The notes under the pieces: model-generated
The model's input: only the letters and a program-made list of their open reading frames with translations
What the model was told of the DNA's origin: nothing
Database searches by the model: none
Program-made: the position numbers and the translations under genes
In this document: positions 45,457 through 54,973 of the stretch, one piece after another
Numbering within the stretch: position 1 is the stretch's first letter
How the letters are laid out: each line of letters opens with the position of its first letter
Assembly (NCBI RefSeq): GCF_021533835.1
Contig: NZ_JAKFYQ010000003.1
Location: 1 to 64,000 of the forward strand
Length of the DNA stretch: 64,000 nucleotides
Reading direction: 5' to 3'
From: Synechococcus sp. Nb3U1
Lineage (GTDB): Bacteria > Cyanobacteriota > Cyanobacteriia > Thermostichales > Thermostichaceae

Positions 45457-46080
45457 ATGGAGATACTGTTGAAAATGAAAGACTGGAACTTGTCTTTATC
45501 AGAAAAAGTTCAGCAGTTTAGGGTGCATTTGCTGGTGATGGTCAGTGTTCTCATCCTGCTGGTGGCGAGTGCTTGTGGAGCTAGCAGCGGTACGGCCATT
45601 TCCCCCATCACTCCACCGGCGGCAACTACGTTTGTTCAACTGGAGCGGCTGGCCGTTCCGGCCTTGATCGAGTTGTTTCAGGACTTTGCCGATCACGATC
45701 AAAGCAACCGTGCCACGCCTAGGGCAGATGCTGGCTTTCAAGAATTGGCGATTCGATCTTTTTTTCGAGCCATTGGTCGACCTCAAGCGATCGCCGATTT
45801 GGTGGTAGCTGTTACTCTGCCGGATGTAGTGGAGGCAGATTTGTCTCAGCCTGCAGGAGCCTATTTTGGAGTGGAATTGGCTGGTGCCGGTGTCGTTGGC
45901 CCAAATTTTGGTGGCAGGCGGCTGCGGGATGATCCGGTGGATGTCACGTTGCAGGTGGTGTTTGGCGATCTGGTGCACGGTATTACCGAAGGGCAGATCC
46001 CGGCTTTAACCTCCGATAACGTCAGCCCAGAAGCAATTCGTGATACCAATACCTTTCCCTACCTGGGTAGCCCCGCTTAA
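45457..46080 (+). CDS. Lipoprotein resembling the C-terminal part of DUF4331
   Basis: The 207-aa product has a hydrophobic signal with a lipobox-like VASAC. The mature part includes FVQLERLAVPALIELF, then GGRRLRDDPVDVTLQVVFGD and ends with TFPYLGSPA, the pattern typically found in the C-terminal half of DUF4331 proteins. AGGAG precedes the ATG at 45457. Together with the gene 40 nt upstream, it looks like one DUF4331 protein split into two separately exported chains. An association of the two is predicted. Confidence 0.72.
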   Translation: MEILLKMKDWNLSLSEKVQQFRVHLLVMVSVLILLVASACGASSGTAISPITPPAATTFVQLERLAVPALIELFQDFADHDQSNRATPRADAGFQELAIRSFFRAIGRPQAIADLVVAVTLPDVVEADLSQPAGAYFGVELAGAGVVGPNFGGRRLRDDPVDVTLQVVFGDLVHGITEGQIPALTSDNVSPEAIRDTNTFPYLGSPA

Positions 46081-46115
46081 GCCATTCTCTTAAACATTTC
46101 TGTCCTATTTCTGTC

Positions 46116-47465
46116 ATGAAATCCCTGAACCTTTTCCGTTGGCCAGTGATCTTGGCCTCGCTGGTGCTGTTGCTCTTTGTTGGGTTGCGCTCCATCTATG
46201 CCTCCCCAGGGATCCGGCGCCCCACTCAACCCTGGGTTGCCCCTGTTTATCCGGATTATCAGGATCGCCATGCCTGGGTCAGTGGTTACGAAGCGATTGT
46301 GCAGGAACACCCCTCGTTTCTTTCCCTGCGCTTGCTGGCAGAAGAATATCTGAAGCGGTTCCGCGAAGTTGCGGATCCCGAAGATCTCCTGCGGGCGGAA
46401 GAGGCGGCACGGCGAGTACTGGGGATCAAAGCTCAACCGGAGAGCAGCCGGGTCATTGCCTATTCGGTTTTGGCTTCCGCACTGGTGGGGCAGCATCGCT
46501 TTGCGGAGGCTCTTGCCGTGGCTGAACAGGGGGAACGCATCGCGCCCGAACCGCTACAAACGCAGCTAGCCTCCATCCTGATGGAGTTGGGGGAATACGA
46601 ACAGGCTGAGCAGCACCTGAAGCAGGTCAAGGGGGGCGGGACTGTGCAGGCGCGCTATCTGGAACTGACGGGGCATCTACAAGAAGCGCGCCAGAGGATA
46701 CAGGAAAGTATGGCTCAGATCGACCGCTTCTACACCAATCCTGCCGAGTTGCGCTCTTGGTTTCATATGCGTGCTGCGGATTTAGCCTTTCTCGCAGGAG
46801 CGTTGGACGAGGCTGAGCAGCGCTACCAGGAGGCACTGCAAATCTACCCGCAACAGGTTCCTGCCCTGACGGGGTTGGCTCGTCTTTATGCTGCCCAACA
46901 CCGCTGGCCAGAGGCTCTGGAGGTGGCCAGTCAAGGTGCCGATCTCTTGCCCACAGTGGATAACCTAGGCCATAAAGCCGATGCCCAACGAGCCTTGGGA
47001 GATTTTGAAGGGGCAGCCGCTACCGAAGAGCTGATTGGAACAGTGGCGCACTTGGGCCGAGTCAAGGGCTTGTATGATCGGGCTTTGGCAATCTACTATA
47101 GCGAGCACGGCATCCATTTGTCTGAGGCGCTGCAGATCGCCCGTCACGAACTTTTGCTACGGCAGGATATCTACTCCCAAGACACTCTCGCCTGGGCTGC
47201 GGCAGCGAATGGTCACTGGCAAGAGGCCAAAAGTGCTATCCAACAGGCCTTGCGCCTTAACACCGAAGATCCGTTACTGCACTTTCACGCCGGCATGATC
47301 GCAGCGCAGGTGCAAGAGCCCCAGGAGGCGGTACAACATTTCTCCCAAGCCTTGGCTCTCAACCCGCATTTTCATCCTCGTTACGCCGAGCAAGCCAGAG
47401 AGATGTTGAAAGAGCTTGGGATCCAAAACCCCGAGTCCCTTCAGCCTTTATCTCCATTGGCCTAA
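46116..47465 (+). CDS. Exported or membrane-anchored TPR protein
   Basis: The 449-aa product has an N-terminal hydrophobic segment (WPVILASLVLLLFVGLRSI) and then many TPR-like helical pairs from about residue 70 to 430 (such as ALDEAEQRYQEALQIYPQQVPALTGLARLY and EPQEAVQHFSQALALNPHFHPRY). TPRs mediate protein contacts. No clear Shine-Dalgarno precedes the ATG at 46116. It lies between the DUF4331-like genes and the metal transporter gene and probably belongs to the same envelope system. Confidence 0.85.
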   Translation: MKSLNLFRWPVILASLVLLLFVGLRSIYASPGIRRPTQPWVAPVYPDYQDRHAWVSGYEAIVQEHPSFLSLRLLAEEYLKRFREVADPEDLLRAEEAARRVLGIKAQPESSRVIAYSVLASALVGQHRFAEALAVAEQGERIAPEPLQTQLASILMELGEYEQAEQHLKQVKGGGTVQARYLELTGHLQEARQRIQESMAQIDRFYTNPAELRSWFHMRAADLAFLAGALDEAEQRYQEALQIYPQQVPALTGLARLYAAQHRWPEALEVASQGADLLPTVDNLGHKADAQRALGDFEGAAATEELIGTVAHLGRVKGLYDRALAIYYSEHGIHLSEALQIARHELLLRQDIYSQDTLAWAAAANGHWQEAKSAIQQALRLNTEDPLLHFHAGMIAAQVQEPQEAVQHFSQALALNPHFHPRYAEQAREMLKELGIQNPESLQPLSPLA

Positions 47466-47490
47466 GACCCTATTCGTTATGGAGAATGCC

Positions 47491-48921
47491 ATGCTTAACC
47501 TGCGCCGCTGCTGGCTATTTGGAGCCACTTTGTCTCTAACCTTGGCTTGGGCAACGGGAGCCTTTGCTCATCCGCTGGGCAACTTCACCATCAATCACTA
47601 CGCTGGCCTAGATCTAAACCCCAACGGGATCCACATCGACTATGTGCTGGATATGGCGGAAATACCGGCATTTCAGGAAATCCGCCGCATCGATCTCAAC
47701 CGGGATCAGCAAGCGGATCCCACTGAATCGCAAACCTATGCCGCGGCCCAGTGTGACTGGATTGGTCAACAATTGGTTTTGCAAGTCGGGGGGCAGGGGA
47801 TCCCTGTCGCGTTGCAGAAGGCCACGGTGGAGTACCCACCCGGGGTCGGGGAATTGGCCACATTACGGCTAGGTTGTGAGTTTGAGGGATCCCCAATGTT
47901 CGCGGGTGCCGATCTGGAGGTGCTATTTGCCGATCATGCCTATGAGCACCGCTTGGGCTGGCGAGAGATCACCCTTTCCAGTCAGGGGATCCCGGTTCAG
48001 TCCCAGGTTCCCAGCCAGAGCATCAGTCAACGCCTGCAAGCTTATCCTGCCGCATTGCTGAAGAGTCCCCCCCTTCAGCGTCAGGTCAGCTTCCTCCTCA
48101 ACCCGAGCGGAAGGGTTGTTTCGACTGCCTCAGCGTCACCCAGTCTGGCGGAGCAATCTCTGGAGGGTCGCAACAGGGATGGGTTGACCCGCTTGATCAC
48201 CCTAGAGCACCTCAATCCACTCACCATTTTGGTTGCGTTGGGCGTTGCCTTTGTTTGGGGAGGATTTCACGCCCTCACCCCAGGTCATGGCAAAACAGTG
48301 GTTGGTGCTTACCTGGTGGGATCCCGTGGCACGGCTTTACATGCGCTGATTTTGGGTTTAACCACGACTTTTACCCATATGGCAGGAATTCTTGCTTTGG
48401 GGGGGGTGGCATTGCTGGCCTCACAATCGATTTTGAGTGAGCAAATCTACCCTTGGCTGAGTATGGTCTCCGGCCTGTTGGTGGTGGCTATTGGCCTGTC
48501 TTTGGGGCGGCAGCGGTGGCAAGGGAAATCTGAGCATTCTGGACATCCCCACCCTCATCCCCACCCTCACGGGCATTCCCATCTTCCCCACCAGGGATCC
48601 CGCGTTACCTGGGCTAGTTTGTTCGCTGTGGGCATTTCCGGGGGGTTGCTACCCTGTCCTTCTGCACTGGTGGTTTTGTTGAGCGCTATCGCCTTGGGTA
48701 AGATTGGGTTTGGCCTGGCTTTGGTTCTGGCCTTTAGCCTGGGGTTAGCGGGAGTTTTGACGGCCATTGGCCTGCTGCTGGTGTACGCCAAGTCTTGGCT
48801 AGACAAACTTCCGACCCGGTTACCCCAAAGCACTCACTTGTCGACTTTGAGCGCCCTGATCATTGCCCTGGTTGGTTTGGGAATGACGCACCAAGCCTTG
48901 GTTCAGCTCGGTGTCTTCTAG
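47491..48921 (+). CDS. NicO-family metal transporter with large extracytoplasmic N-terminal domain
   Basis: The 476-aa product from the ATG at 47491 (GGAG at 47481-47484) has a signal peptide ending in AFA. The first about 210 residues form an exported domain (HPLGNFTINHYAGLDLNPNGI). The membrane domain follows with NicO motifs HALTPGHGKTVVGAYL, TTTFTHMAGILALGG and a His-rich loop (HSGHPHPHPHPHGHSH). NicO proteins move nickel or cobalt; the direction and the metal here are unknown. An upstream ATG at 47479 is possible. It is the last gene of the DUF4331-TPR run. Confidence 0.85.
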   Translation: MLNLRRCWLFGATLSLTLAWATGAFAHPLGNFTINHYAGLDLNPNGIHIDYVLDMAEIPAFQEIRRIDLNRDQQADPTESQTYAAAQCDWIGQQLVLQVGGQGIPVALQKATVEYPPGVGELATLRLGCEFEGSPMFAGADLEVLFADHAYEHRLGWREITLSSQGIPVQSQVPSQSISQRLQAYPAALLKSPPLQRQVSFLLNPSGRVVSTASASPSLAEQSLEGRNRDGLTRLITLEHLNPLTILVALGVAFVWGGFHALTPGHGKTVVGAYLVGSRGTALHALILGLTTTFTHMAGILALGGVALLASQSILSEQIYPWLSMVSGLLVVAIGLSLGRQRWQGKSEHSGHPHPHPHPHGHSHLPHQGSRVTWASLFAVGISGGLLPCPSALVVLLSAIALGKIGFGLALVLAFSLGLAGVLTAIGLLLVYAKSWLDKLPTRLPQSTHLSTLSALIIALVGLGMTHQALVQLGVF

Positions 48922-49031
48922 CCCCATACCCCTGCCCCCGTACCCCCACCAGTTAGGGTTCGTGTCCTTGAAAAATTGTGGGAGAGTCTTCTGGTGATCT
49001 ACCCTGTGCAAGTGACTTGCGAAAGGGCTGT

Positions 49032-49628
49032 ATGGATAGGACTTTAGAATCTTTCTTTGCCTCTGCCACCCAAATCGGGCTGGGCCTAGCGGGCTTGCTG
49101 GCTGTACTGACCTTACTGGCCTGGATCCGCAATTGGCCCCTCAAGTTTTCGCTGGTGGGTTATACGGCCTTTATGTTGGTGTTGGCTGCTGGGTGCTTTG
49201 CCCTGAGCTTGGGGCCAATTTTTCGCTCGCGGATCCCGGGGGCCGTTCACTACACCACCGTCTATGATCAGGGGGCGGATCGAGCCGTCATCGCCGTCAG
49301 TCCCGATATCACTCCAGAGCAGCTGATCTCAACCCTAAGGCAAGCCGCCAGCGACCTGGGATCCTCAGGGCGCTTTTCCACCGGCACGTCCCTATTTACC
49401 CTGCAGGCTCGTACTGTGATCCATCCCGAGGCAGAGATTTCTGTGCCTTTGCTCTTGGGCACCCTGCAACAGCCGTTGGGGATGCGCCTGCGCACGGATG
49501 AAGAACTGGAACGGCAGCAGATCCAGCTAGAAGAAGATGCCTTTGCCCAGTTAAGCTCCTTGAACCGGGTTGACGTTTCCCCTACCCCTAGAGGCGGGGG
49601 ATCCTTTCCCGAACAGGTAAGGGGCTAA
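49032..49628 (+). CDS. ycf51: Ycf51-like protein (DUF2518)
   Basis: The 198-aa product has two N-terminal transmembrane helices (about 10-30 and 35-60), then a soluble domain (VHYTTVYDQGADRAVIAVSPDITPEQLISTLRQAASDLGSSGRFS, in parts). This matches the Ycf51 family found in cyanobacteria and some plastids; the function is unknown. The ATG at 49032 is preceded by AAAGGG. It stands alone between the NicO gene and gmk. Confidence 0.85.
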   Translation: MDRTLESFFASATQIGLGLAGLLAVLTLLAWIRNWPLKFSLVGYTAFMLVLAAGCFALSLGPIFRSRIPGAVHYTTVYDQGADRAVIAVSPDITPEQLISTLRQAASDLGSSGRFSTGTSLFTLQARTVIHPEAEISVPLLLGTLQQPLGMRLRTDEELERQQIQLEEDAFAQLSSLNRVDVSPTPRGGGSFPEQVRG

Positions 49629-49781
49629 ACCTCACTCCAATCGGGGACGCCGTTCCCCCAACCACTAGGACTGCCCTGTTATGGATCATTGTCAGCAACT
49701 GGGTGGGCAGCCTGAGGGACAAAGAGTGAGATATCCTAAAACAAACCAACTGCTTGGCCACCCTCCGTTGGTCTTCAGACT

Positions 49782-50450
49782 ATGCCAGCCTCTCCCACCA
49801 TGCTCCTCTTTCCAATGTCTTCCGAGGGTGTGCAGCGGCAAGATGTGCTAGAGGGGACTCAGGGATCCCTGGAGCCCAATCGTGGTCGTCTGCTGGTACT
49901 CACGGGGCCCAGTGGTGTGGGTAAAGGCACAGTCGTGAGGCAGTTACGCCAGCGTCATCCCGATTTGCATTTTTCTGTTTCGGTCACCACCCGCCCCCCC
50001 CGCCCCAGCGAACAGGAAGGAGTTAACTACTATTTCCGCAGCCGGGAAGAATTTCTTCACCTCATCGAAGCAGGCGAATTACTAGAATGGGCACAGTACG
50101 CGGGCAATTTCTACGGCACCCCCCGCGATGTGGTACTGGCTAAGCTCAGCCAAGGGCAGGATGTCTTGCTGGAGATCGAACTGGCTGGGGCACGTCAAGT
50201 GAGTCAACATTGCCCAGAAGCGATCCGTATCTTTTTGTCTCCTCCCTCTCTGCAGGAGCTAGAGCGGCGCATCCGCGAACGGGGCCAAGACTCCGAGGCC
50301 AGCATTGAGCGGCGTTTGCAACAGGCCCAAAAAGAATTGGATGCTCAAGACGAATTTGACTATGTGATCGTCAACGATGATCTAGAGCAAGCCCTGCTTC
50401 AACTCGAAACCTTGCTCTATCCAACAGGGCCGGAAGTCCCCGTCAGCTAA
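49782..50450 (+). CDS. gmk: Guanylate kinase
   Basis: Gmk phosphorylates GMP to GDP with ATP. The product is 222 aa from the ATG at 49782, or 216 aa from 49800. It has the P-loop [14 protein letters not shown] (about 41-54), the GMP-binding block [20 protein letters not shown] and the adenine block further on. The N-terminal 35 residues are a non-conserved extension. It is convergent with pdhC over a gap of about 350 nt. Confidence 0.96.
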   Translation: MPASPTMLLFPMSSEGVQRQDVLEGTQGSLEPNRGRLLVLTGPSGVGKGTVVRQLRQRHPDLHFSVSVTTRPPRPSEQEGVNYYFRSREEFLHLIEAGELLEWAQYAGNFYGTPRDVVLAKLSQGQDVLLEIELAGARQVSQHCPEAIRIFLSPPSLQELERRIRERGQDSEASIERRLQQAQKELDAQDEFDYVIVNDDLEQALLQLETLLYPTGPEVPVS

Positions 50451-50803
50451 TGGGCGGGCCTGTGGGTTTTTCTCAGTCGATTTGAATGCTCACTTGGCTC
50501 AGCAGAGGATGCAGGTGAACTCTGCCTAAGCAGTCTGAAATTCAATCGAAATTGGACTAATGCGAGAGGTTGATAACTAGGATCCTCTCCGCCCTTGAGA
50601 TGGATCATTTTACTGAGCCAAATCAATTTTTTCAGCTCTCTTAGGTTATTTGTTTCCATAAGCGAGCAAAGTCCATGCTCTCTGTTGGAGGAGTGGATAG
50701 AGTTGCTGGAAGAAGATCTCGGTGATGGTTAGTTAGGCTCCAAAAATGGGCTGAACCGGTTGATCCGCTTGTTACAACCTCTTTATTGCAACTTTGTTAC
50801 AAG
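50451..50803. other. Convergent gap between gmk and pdhC
   Basis: No supported gene is present in about 350 nt. TTGTTACAA occurs twice near the pdhC stop (50769-50777 and 50794-50802). A 70-codon minus-strand frame (50447-50659) lacks a ribosome site or a recognisable family. No terminator hairpin with a U tract was recognised. Confidence 0.6.
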
Positions 50804-52108
50804 TTACAACGTCAGGGATCCCACATTTTGTTCCAACAACTGGGCTAGATCTTGCAAGAAAGCCGCCGCATGAGCTCCGTAGATGACGCGGTGATCGCAG
50901 GTGAGATTCACTTGCATCTGGGATTGAATGGCAATCGCGTAAGCGGAGCGGAGCTCTTTCGCTTTTTCAGGAATGGCGACCACCGTCGGGCGAGAAGCGC
51001 CAATCGCCAAAATGGATCCCTGATTGGGGGGCAAAATGGCATCGAAGCGATCCACCCCAAACATGCCCAAATTGGAGAGGGTAAAGGTGCCGCTGTTGTA
51101 TTCTTCCGGCTGCAGTTGCTTTTGTCGCGCCCGCTCCACCAGATCTTTCCAACGCCGGGAAATCTCGTACAAGTCCAGCCGGTTCGCCTGTTTCAGCACT
51201 GGTGTGATCAGCCCGCCATCCTCCATCGCCACCGCTACGGCAATGTTGATGTCGGCTTTGTAGTGGATGCCGCCATCGCTGTAGCTGGCATTTAACAACG
51301 GATGCTTTTCCAGGGTCATGGCGACTGCCTTGGCCAAAAGAGCCGTCATGGTCACCCCTTTGGGTTTCACCTGTTTGTAGAGACCATCCAGGCCATCGGT
51401 GGTAAGGGTATAGCCCACATGAAACACCGGCACACTGAGGCTGGCATTCATGTTGCGCACAACAGCCGCCTGCAGGGTGCTGAGGGGAACGGTTTCCCCT
51501 AGGGGAGCAGCCACTGCAGGAGGAGGAGTCGGGGTTGGGCGAGTCACCCCCGCAGAGGACGGGATCCCTTGGGCAGCGGCACGTTCTACATCCTCGGCCA
51601 CAATGCGACCGTTGGGGCCGGAGCCGCGTAGGGTGCTCAGGTCAATATTCAGCTCTTCTGCCAGCTTTTTGGCACGGGGAGAGGCCAGTATCCGCTCGGA
51701 TCCCGACCCATTAGAGGGAATCGGGATGGCGACCGCAGTAGAAACGGCAACAGGAGCAGGGCTAGTCGGTTGAGAGGCAAGGGGCGCGGGGTCTGGTTTG
51801 GGGGCAACCACGGTCGCAACACCCCCAGATAGAGCTTTGGCCTTCTCTTGGGCTTGGGCGACTTCTGCTTCGCTTTCGGCAATCAGGGCAATGGGGGCAC
51901 CCACAGGAGCAGTTCCCCCGGCTGGCACGACGATGGAGGCGAGGATACCCGCATAAAATGACTCCACATCCATGTCGGCTTTATCCGACTCCACCACCAG
52001 GATGTTCTCGCCTTTCTCCACGCGATCTCCCGGCTGTTTTAGCCAGGAAACGATCTTGCCCATTTCCATCGTGGAGCTGAGGGCAGGCATGGAGACTTCG
52101 TGGATCAT
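50804..52108 (-). CDS. pdhC: Pyruvate dehydrogenase E2 (dihydrolipoamide acetyltransferase)
   Basis: E2 is the core of the pyruvate dehydrogenase complex and moves acetyl groups to CoA. The 434-aa product starts MIHEVSMPALSSTMEMGKIVSWL and has one lipoyl domain with Lys in ESDKADMDVES (about 43-45), a Pro/Ala-rich linker, the peripheral-subunit binding domain (RILASPRAKKLAEELNIDLSTLRGSGPNGRI, in parts) and the catalytic domain with active-site DHRVIYG. The length is normal for a cyanobacterial or plastid type. The start at ATG 52108 is preferred over GTG 52120. Confidence 0.95.
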   Translation of the reverse strand: MIHEVSMPALSSTMEMGKIVSWLKQPGDRVEKGENILVVESDKADMDVESFYAGILASIVVPAGGTAPVGAPIALIAESEAEVAQAQEKAKALSGGVATVVAPKPDPAPLASQPTSPAPVAVSTAVAIPIPSNGSGSERILASPRAKKLAEELNIDLSTLRGSGPNGRIVAEDVERAAAQGIPSSAGVTRPTPTPPPAVAAPLGETVPLSTLQAAVVRNMNASLSVPVFHVGYTLTTDGLDGLYKQVKPKGVTMTALLAKAVAMTLEKHPLLNASYSDGGIHYKADINIAVAVAMEDGGLITPVLKQANRLDLYEISRRWKDLVERARQKQLQPEEYNSGTFTLSNLGMFGVDRFDAILPPNQGSILAIGASRPTVVAIPEKAKELRSAYAIAIQSQMQVNLTCDHRVIYGAHAAAFLQDLAQLLEQNVGSLTL

Positions 52109-52205
52109 GGTGGGTGGCACACAGAGGAGCTAGCAGGAAAGATTCTAACCTAGCGCGCTGACCCCTAGCGCACCCAATCCTCATCCTCCTCTGACGGCAT
52201 CTGGC

Positions 52206-54686
52206 TCAGGATTGCTCTGCTTCGGCCACCAGAAGCAGGGTTTTCAGCAGCGAGTCGGGGTTGAGGCTAATCGAATCAATCCCCTGTTTCACCAAAAAAC
52301 GAGCGAACTCGGGGTAGTCGCTGGGGGCCTGGCCACAGATGCCAATCTTGCGACCATAACTTTTTACGGTGCCGATCACCTGAGCGATCATCCGTTTGAC
52401 GGCTTCGTCCCGTTCATCGAAAAGGTGCGAGACCAAGGCCGAGTCTCGATCCAACCCCAGGGTGAGCTGGGTGAGATCGTTGGAGCCAATTGAGAAGCCA
52501 TCGAAAATTTGGCAGAACTCATCCGCCAGGATCACATTGCTGGGCAACTCGCACATCACGTAGACTTTGAGGCCATTTTCGCCCCGGATCAAACCATGAC
52601 GAGCCATTTCCGCCAAGACTCTGCGGCCCTCTTCCGGAGTGCGACAGAAGGGGATCATCAAAACCACATTGGTCAGGCCCATCTCATCCCGCACCCGCTT
52701 CATGGCCCGACACTCAAGGGCAAAACCTGCTTGATAGCGCGGATCATAGTAGCGGGAAGCCCCCCGCCAGCCGATCATCGGGTTTTCTTCGTTGGGTTCG
52801 TAGCGGGATCCCCCCAGCAGGTGGGCATATTCGTTGCTCTTGAAATCCGACAGCCGCACGATCACTGGTTTGGGATAGAAGGCGGCGGCGATGGTACTCA
52901 CCCCTTGGGCCAGCTTGTCGATGAAGTATTCTGGCTTGTCGGGATATTGGTGGGTCAGCTCCGCCAAACGGGGTTCTTCTTTCACCGCCTGTTCGTAGTT
53001 GAGCAGGGCCAGCGGGTGTACCTGAATGTGGTTGGCAATGATGAACTCCAGACGGGCCAAACCCACCCCATCACAAGGGATCCCGCTCAGGCCAAAGGCT
53101 TTTTCCGGGTTGCCGATGTTCATCATCAGTTGGGTTTGGGGTCGCGGCAAGTTTTCCAGGGGGATCTCGCTGACTTCGTAGGGCAGCAAACCGGGGTAGA
53201 CGCGCCCTTCTTCCCCTTCGGCGCAGGAAATGGTGATCGGCTGGCCGGAGCTGAGCAACTGGGTGGCCTTTTCGCTGCCAACAATCGCCGGGATCCCCAA
53301 CTCGCGGGCGATGATCGCCGCATGACAGGTTCTACCCCCCTGGTTGGTGACGATGGCGCTGGCCTTTTTCATGATCGGCTCCCAGTCGGGATCCGTTTTG
53401 TCGGTCACCAAGACCTCTCCAGCCCGAAACTGATCCAGCTTGCGGACATCCAGGATCAAGCGTGCCGTCCCTTGGCCAATCGCTTCTCCCACGGCGCGTC
53501 CGCGCACCAAGGGTTCCGGTCGGGCATCGGGGCTTGTCAGGCGATAGGTTTTGAGTAGGTTGGCCGCCTTTTGCGATTGCACCGTCTCCGGGCGGGCTTG
53601 CACGATGAACAGTCCTCCGGTGATGCCGTCTTTGGCCCACTCGATATCCATGGGCGTGAAATGACCGTGCTGGGCTGAGTAATGATCCTCAATCCAACAG
53701 GCCCACTGGGCCAGCTGCAAAATTTCCTCGTTCTTGAGGGCATATTGCTTGCGCAAGCCGTCGGGAACAGCCACATTTTTCGTGAAACGGGATCCCCCTT
53801 CGTCGTAGATCATCTTCAGCTCTTTACTGCCCAGTTTGCGGGAGAGGATCGGGCTAAAGCCTTGCTTGAGGGTAGGTTTGAACACCACATATTCGTCGGG
53901 GTTGACGATCCCTTGCACCACGTTTTCTCCCAGACCATAGGCGGCTGTGATCAACACCGTATCCTTGAAGCCGGTTTCCGGGTCGATGGAAAACATCACC
54001 CCTGAACAGGCCAAATCCGAGCGCACCATCTTTTGTACCCCCACCGAGAGAGCCACCTGAAAATGGTCGAAGCCCTTGATCTGGCGGTAGGAAATGGCTC
54101 GGTCGGTAAATAAGCTGGCGAAGCAGTGATGACAAGCATCCAAGACGCCCCGCACCCCATGCACGTTTAAATAAGTCTCTTGTTGTCCGGCAAAGCTAGC
54201 ATCCGGTAGATCTTCGGCAGTGGCGCTGGAACGAACCGCCACATCGGTATCTTGGCCATACTGGGCACACAGGGTGAGGTAAGCTTCGGTGATCGCCCGC
54301 TGCAACTCCAGAGGAAAGGGGGTATGCAAGATCAGGGCACGGGCTGCCTTGCCCCGATGGCGCAGATTGTTCACATCTTCTACATTCAAATCTTGAAAGA
54401 TCTCCCGCAGTTTTTCTTCTAGGCCCGCCGAGGCAATGAACTGACGGTAAGCATGGGCCGTGGTGGCAAATCCTGTCGGCACCTGGATCCCCCGTGGGGC
54501 CAACTGTTGCAACATTTCTCCCAAAGAGGCGTTTTTCCCGCCCACCTGGGCAATATCCTGTAGGCCCACCTCCGTCAGAGGCAAAACCAAAGGTGGCTCC
54601 GGCAGCAGCCAGCGTTCTTGTCCTTGTGGGCCGGATTCTGGCCCACCTTGTTGGAGCCGGGATCCCATAGTTGCTCCATCCGACAT
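52206..54686 (-). CDS. ppsA: Phosphoenolpyruvate synthase (pyruvate, water dikinase)
   Basis: PpsA makes PEP from pyruvate and ATP, a gluconeogenic step. The 826-aa product has an N-terminal ATP-grasp nucleotide domain (VGGKNASLGEML, then VAVRSSATAEDLPDASFAGQQETYLN), the swivelling phospho-His domain (GGRTCHAAIIARELGIPAIVG) and the C-terminal PEP-binding barrel ending GICGQAPSDYPEFARFLVKQGIDSISLNPD, in parts. A strong AAGGAGGT site lies 5 nt before the ATG. The pdhC gene is downstream on the same strand, about 97 nt away, so both pyruvate-using enzymes may share a transcript. Confidence 0.97.
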   Translation of the reverse strand: MSDGATMGSRLQQGGPESGPQGQERWLLPEPPLVLPLTEVGLQDIAQVGGKNASLGEMLQQLAPRGIQVPTGFATTAHAYRQFIASAGLEEKLREIFQDLNVEDVNNLRHRGKAARALILHTPFPLELQRAITEAYLTLCAQYGQDTDVAVRSSATAEDLPDASFAGQQETYLNVHGVRGVLDACHHCFASLFTDRAISYRQIKGFDHFQVALSVGVQKMVRSDLACSGVMFSIDPETGFKDTVLITAAYGLGENVVQGIVNPDEYVVFKPTLKQGFSPILSRKLGSKELKMIYDEGGSRFTKNVAVPDGLRKQYALKNEEILQLAQWACWIEDHYSAQHGHFTPMDIEWAKDGITGGLFIVQARPETVQSQKAANLLKTYRLTSPDARPEPLVRGRAVGEAIGQGTARLILDVRKLDQFRAGEVLVTDKTDPDWEPIMKKASAIVTNQGGRTCHAAIIARELGIPAIVGSEKATQLLSSGQPITISCAEGEEGRVYPGLLPYEVSEIPLENLPRPQTQLMMNIGNPEKAFGLSGIPCDGVGLARLEFIIANHIQVHPLALLNYEQAVKEEPRLAELTHQYPDKPEYFIDKLAQGVSTIAAAFYPKPVIVRLSDFKSNEYAHLLGGSRYEPNEENPMIGWRGASRYYDPRYQAGFALECRAMKRVRDEMGLTNVVLMIPFCRTPEEGRRVLAEMARHGLIRGENGLKVYVMCELPSNVILADEFCQIFDGFSIGSNDLTQLTLGLDRDSALVSHLFDERDEAVKRMIAQVIGTVKSYGRKIGICGQAPSDYPEFARFLVKQGIDSISLNPDSLLKTLLLVAEAEQS

Positions 54687-54973
54687 GCCCCACCTCCTTG
54701 ACTGATTCTTGACTGATTGTTGTCATTATTGGCGGCAGGAGAAATACTCCTTTACCTACCCACGATGGGCTCTACTCTCACTCTATCGAGGAGTTTGAGC
54801 CGGTTAAAATGCCCGGATATCAGCAGCAAGAAGGCCCAGAGGGAGACGGGGCAAAGGGGATAACAGGGGATCCCACTTTTGGGGTTGGTACAAATCTTTG
54901 GCCTTCGTTACCCATAGCAAAAATGCCCCGCCTGTCAAAATGGAAAGGGAAGGATTTGAGATGGCAACTCTGC

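Noticed and set aside
50447-50659. 70-codon minus-strand frame between gmk and pdhC
   Set aside because: No ribosome site, no recognisable family, and the composition does not resemble neighbouring genes.
50641-50730. RNase P RNA-like fragment (CAAAGTCCATGCT)
   Set aside because: Only a few bases resemble the AAAGTCC region of rnpB; none of the other conserved segments are present.
52509-53558. A 349-codon plus-strand open frame inside ppsA
   Set aside because: It is antisense to ppsA, whose motifs are intact throughout. Composition is typical of a shadow frame.
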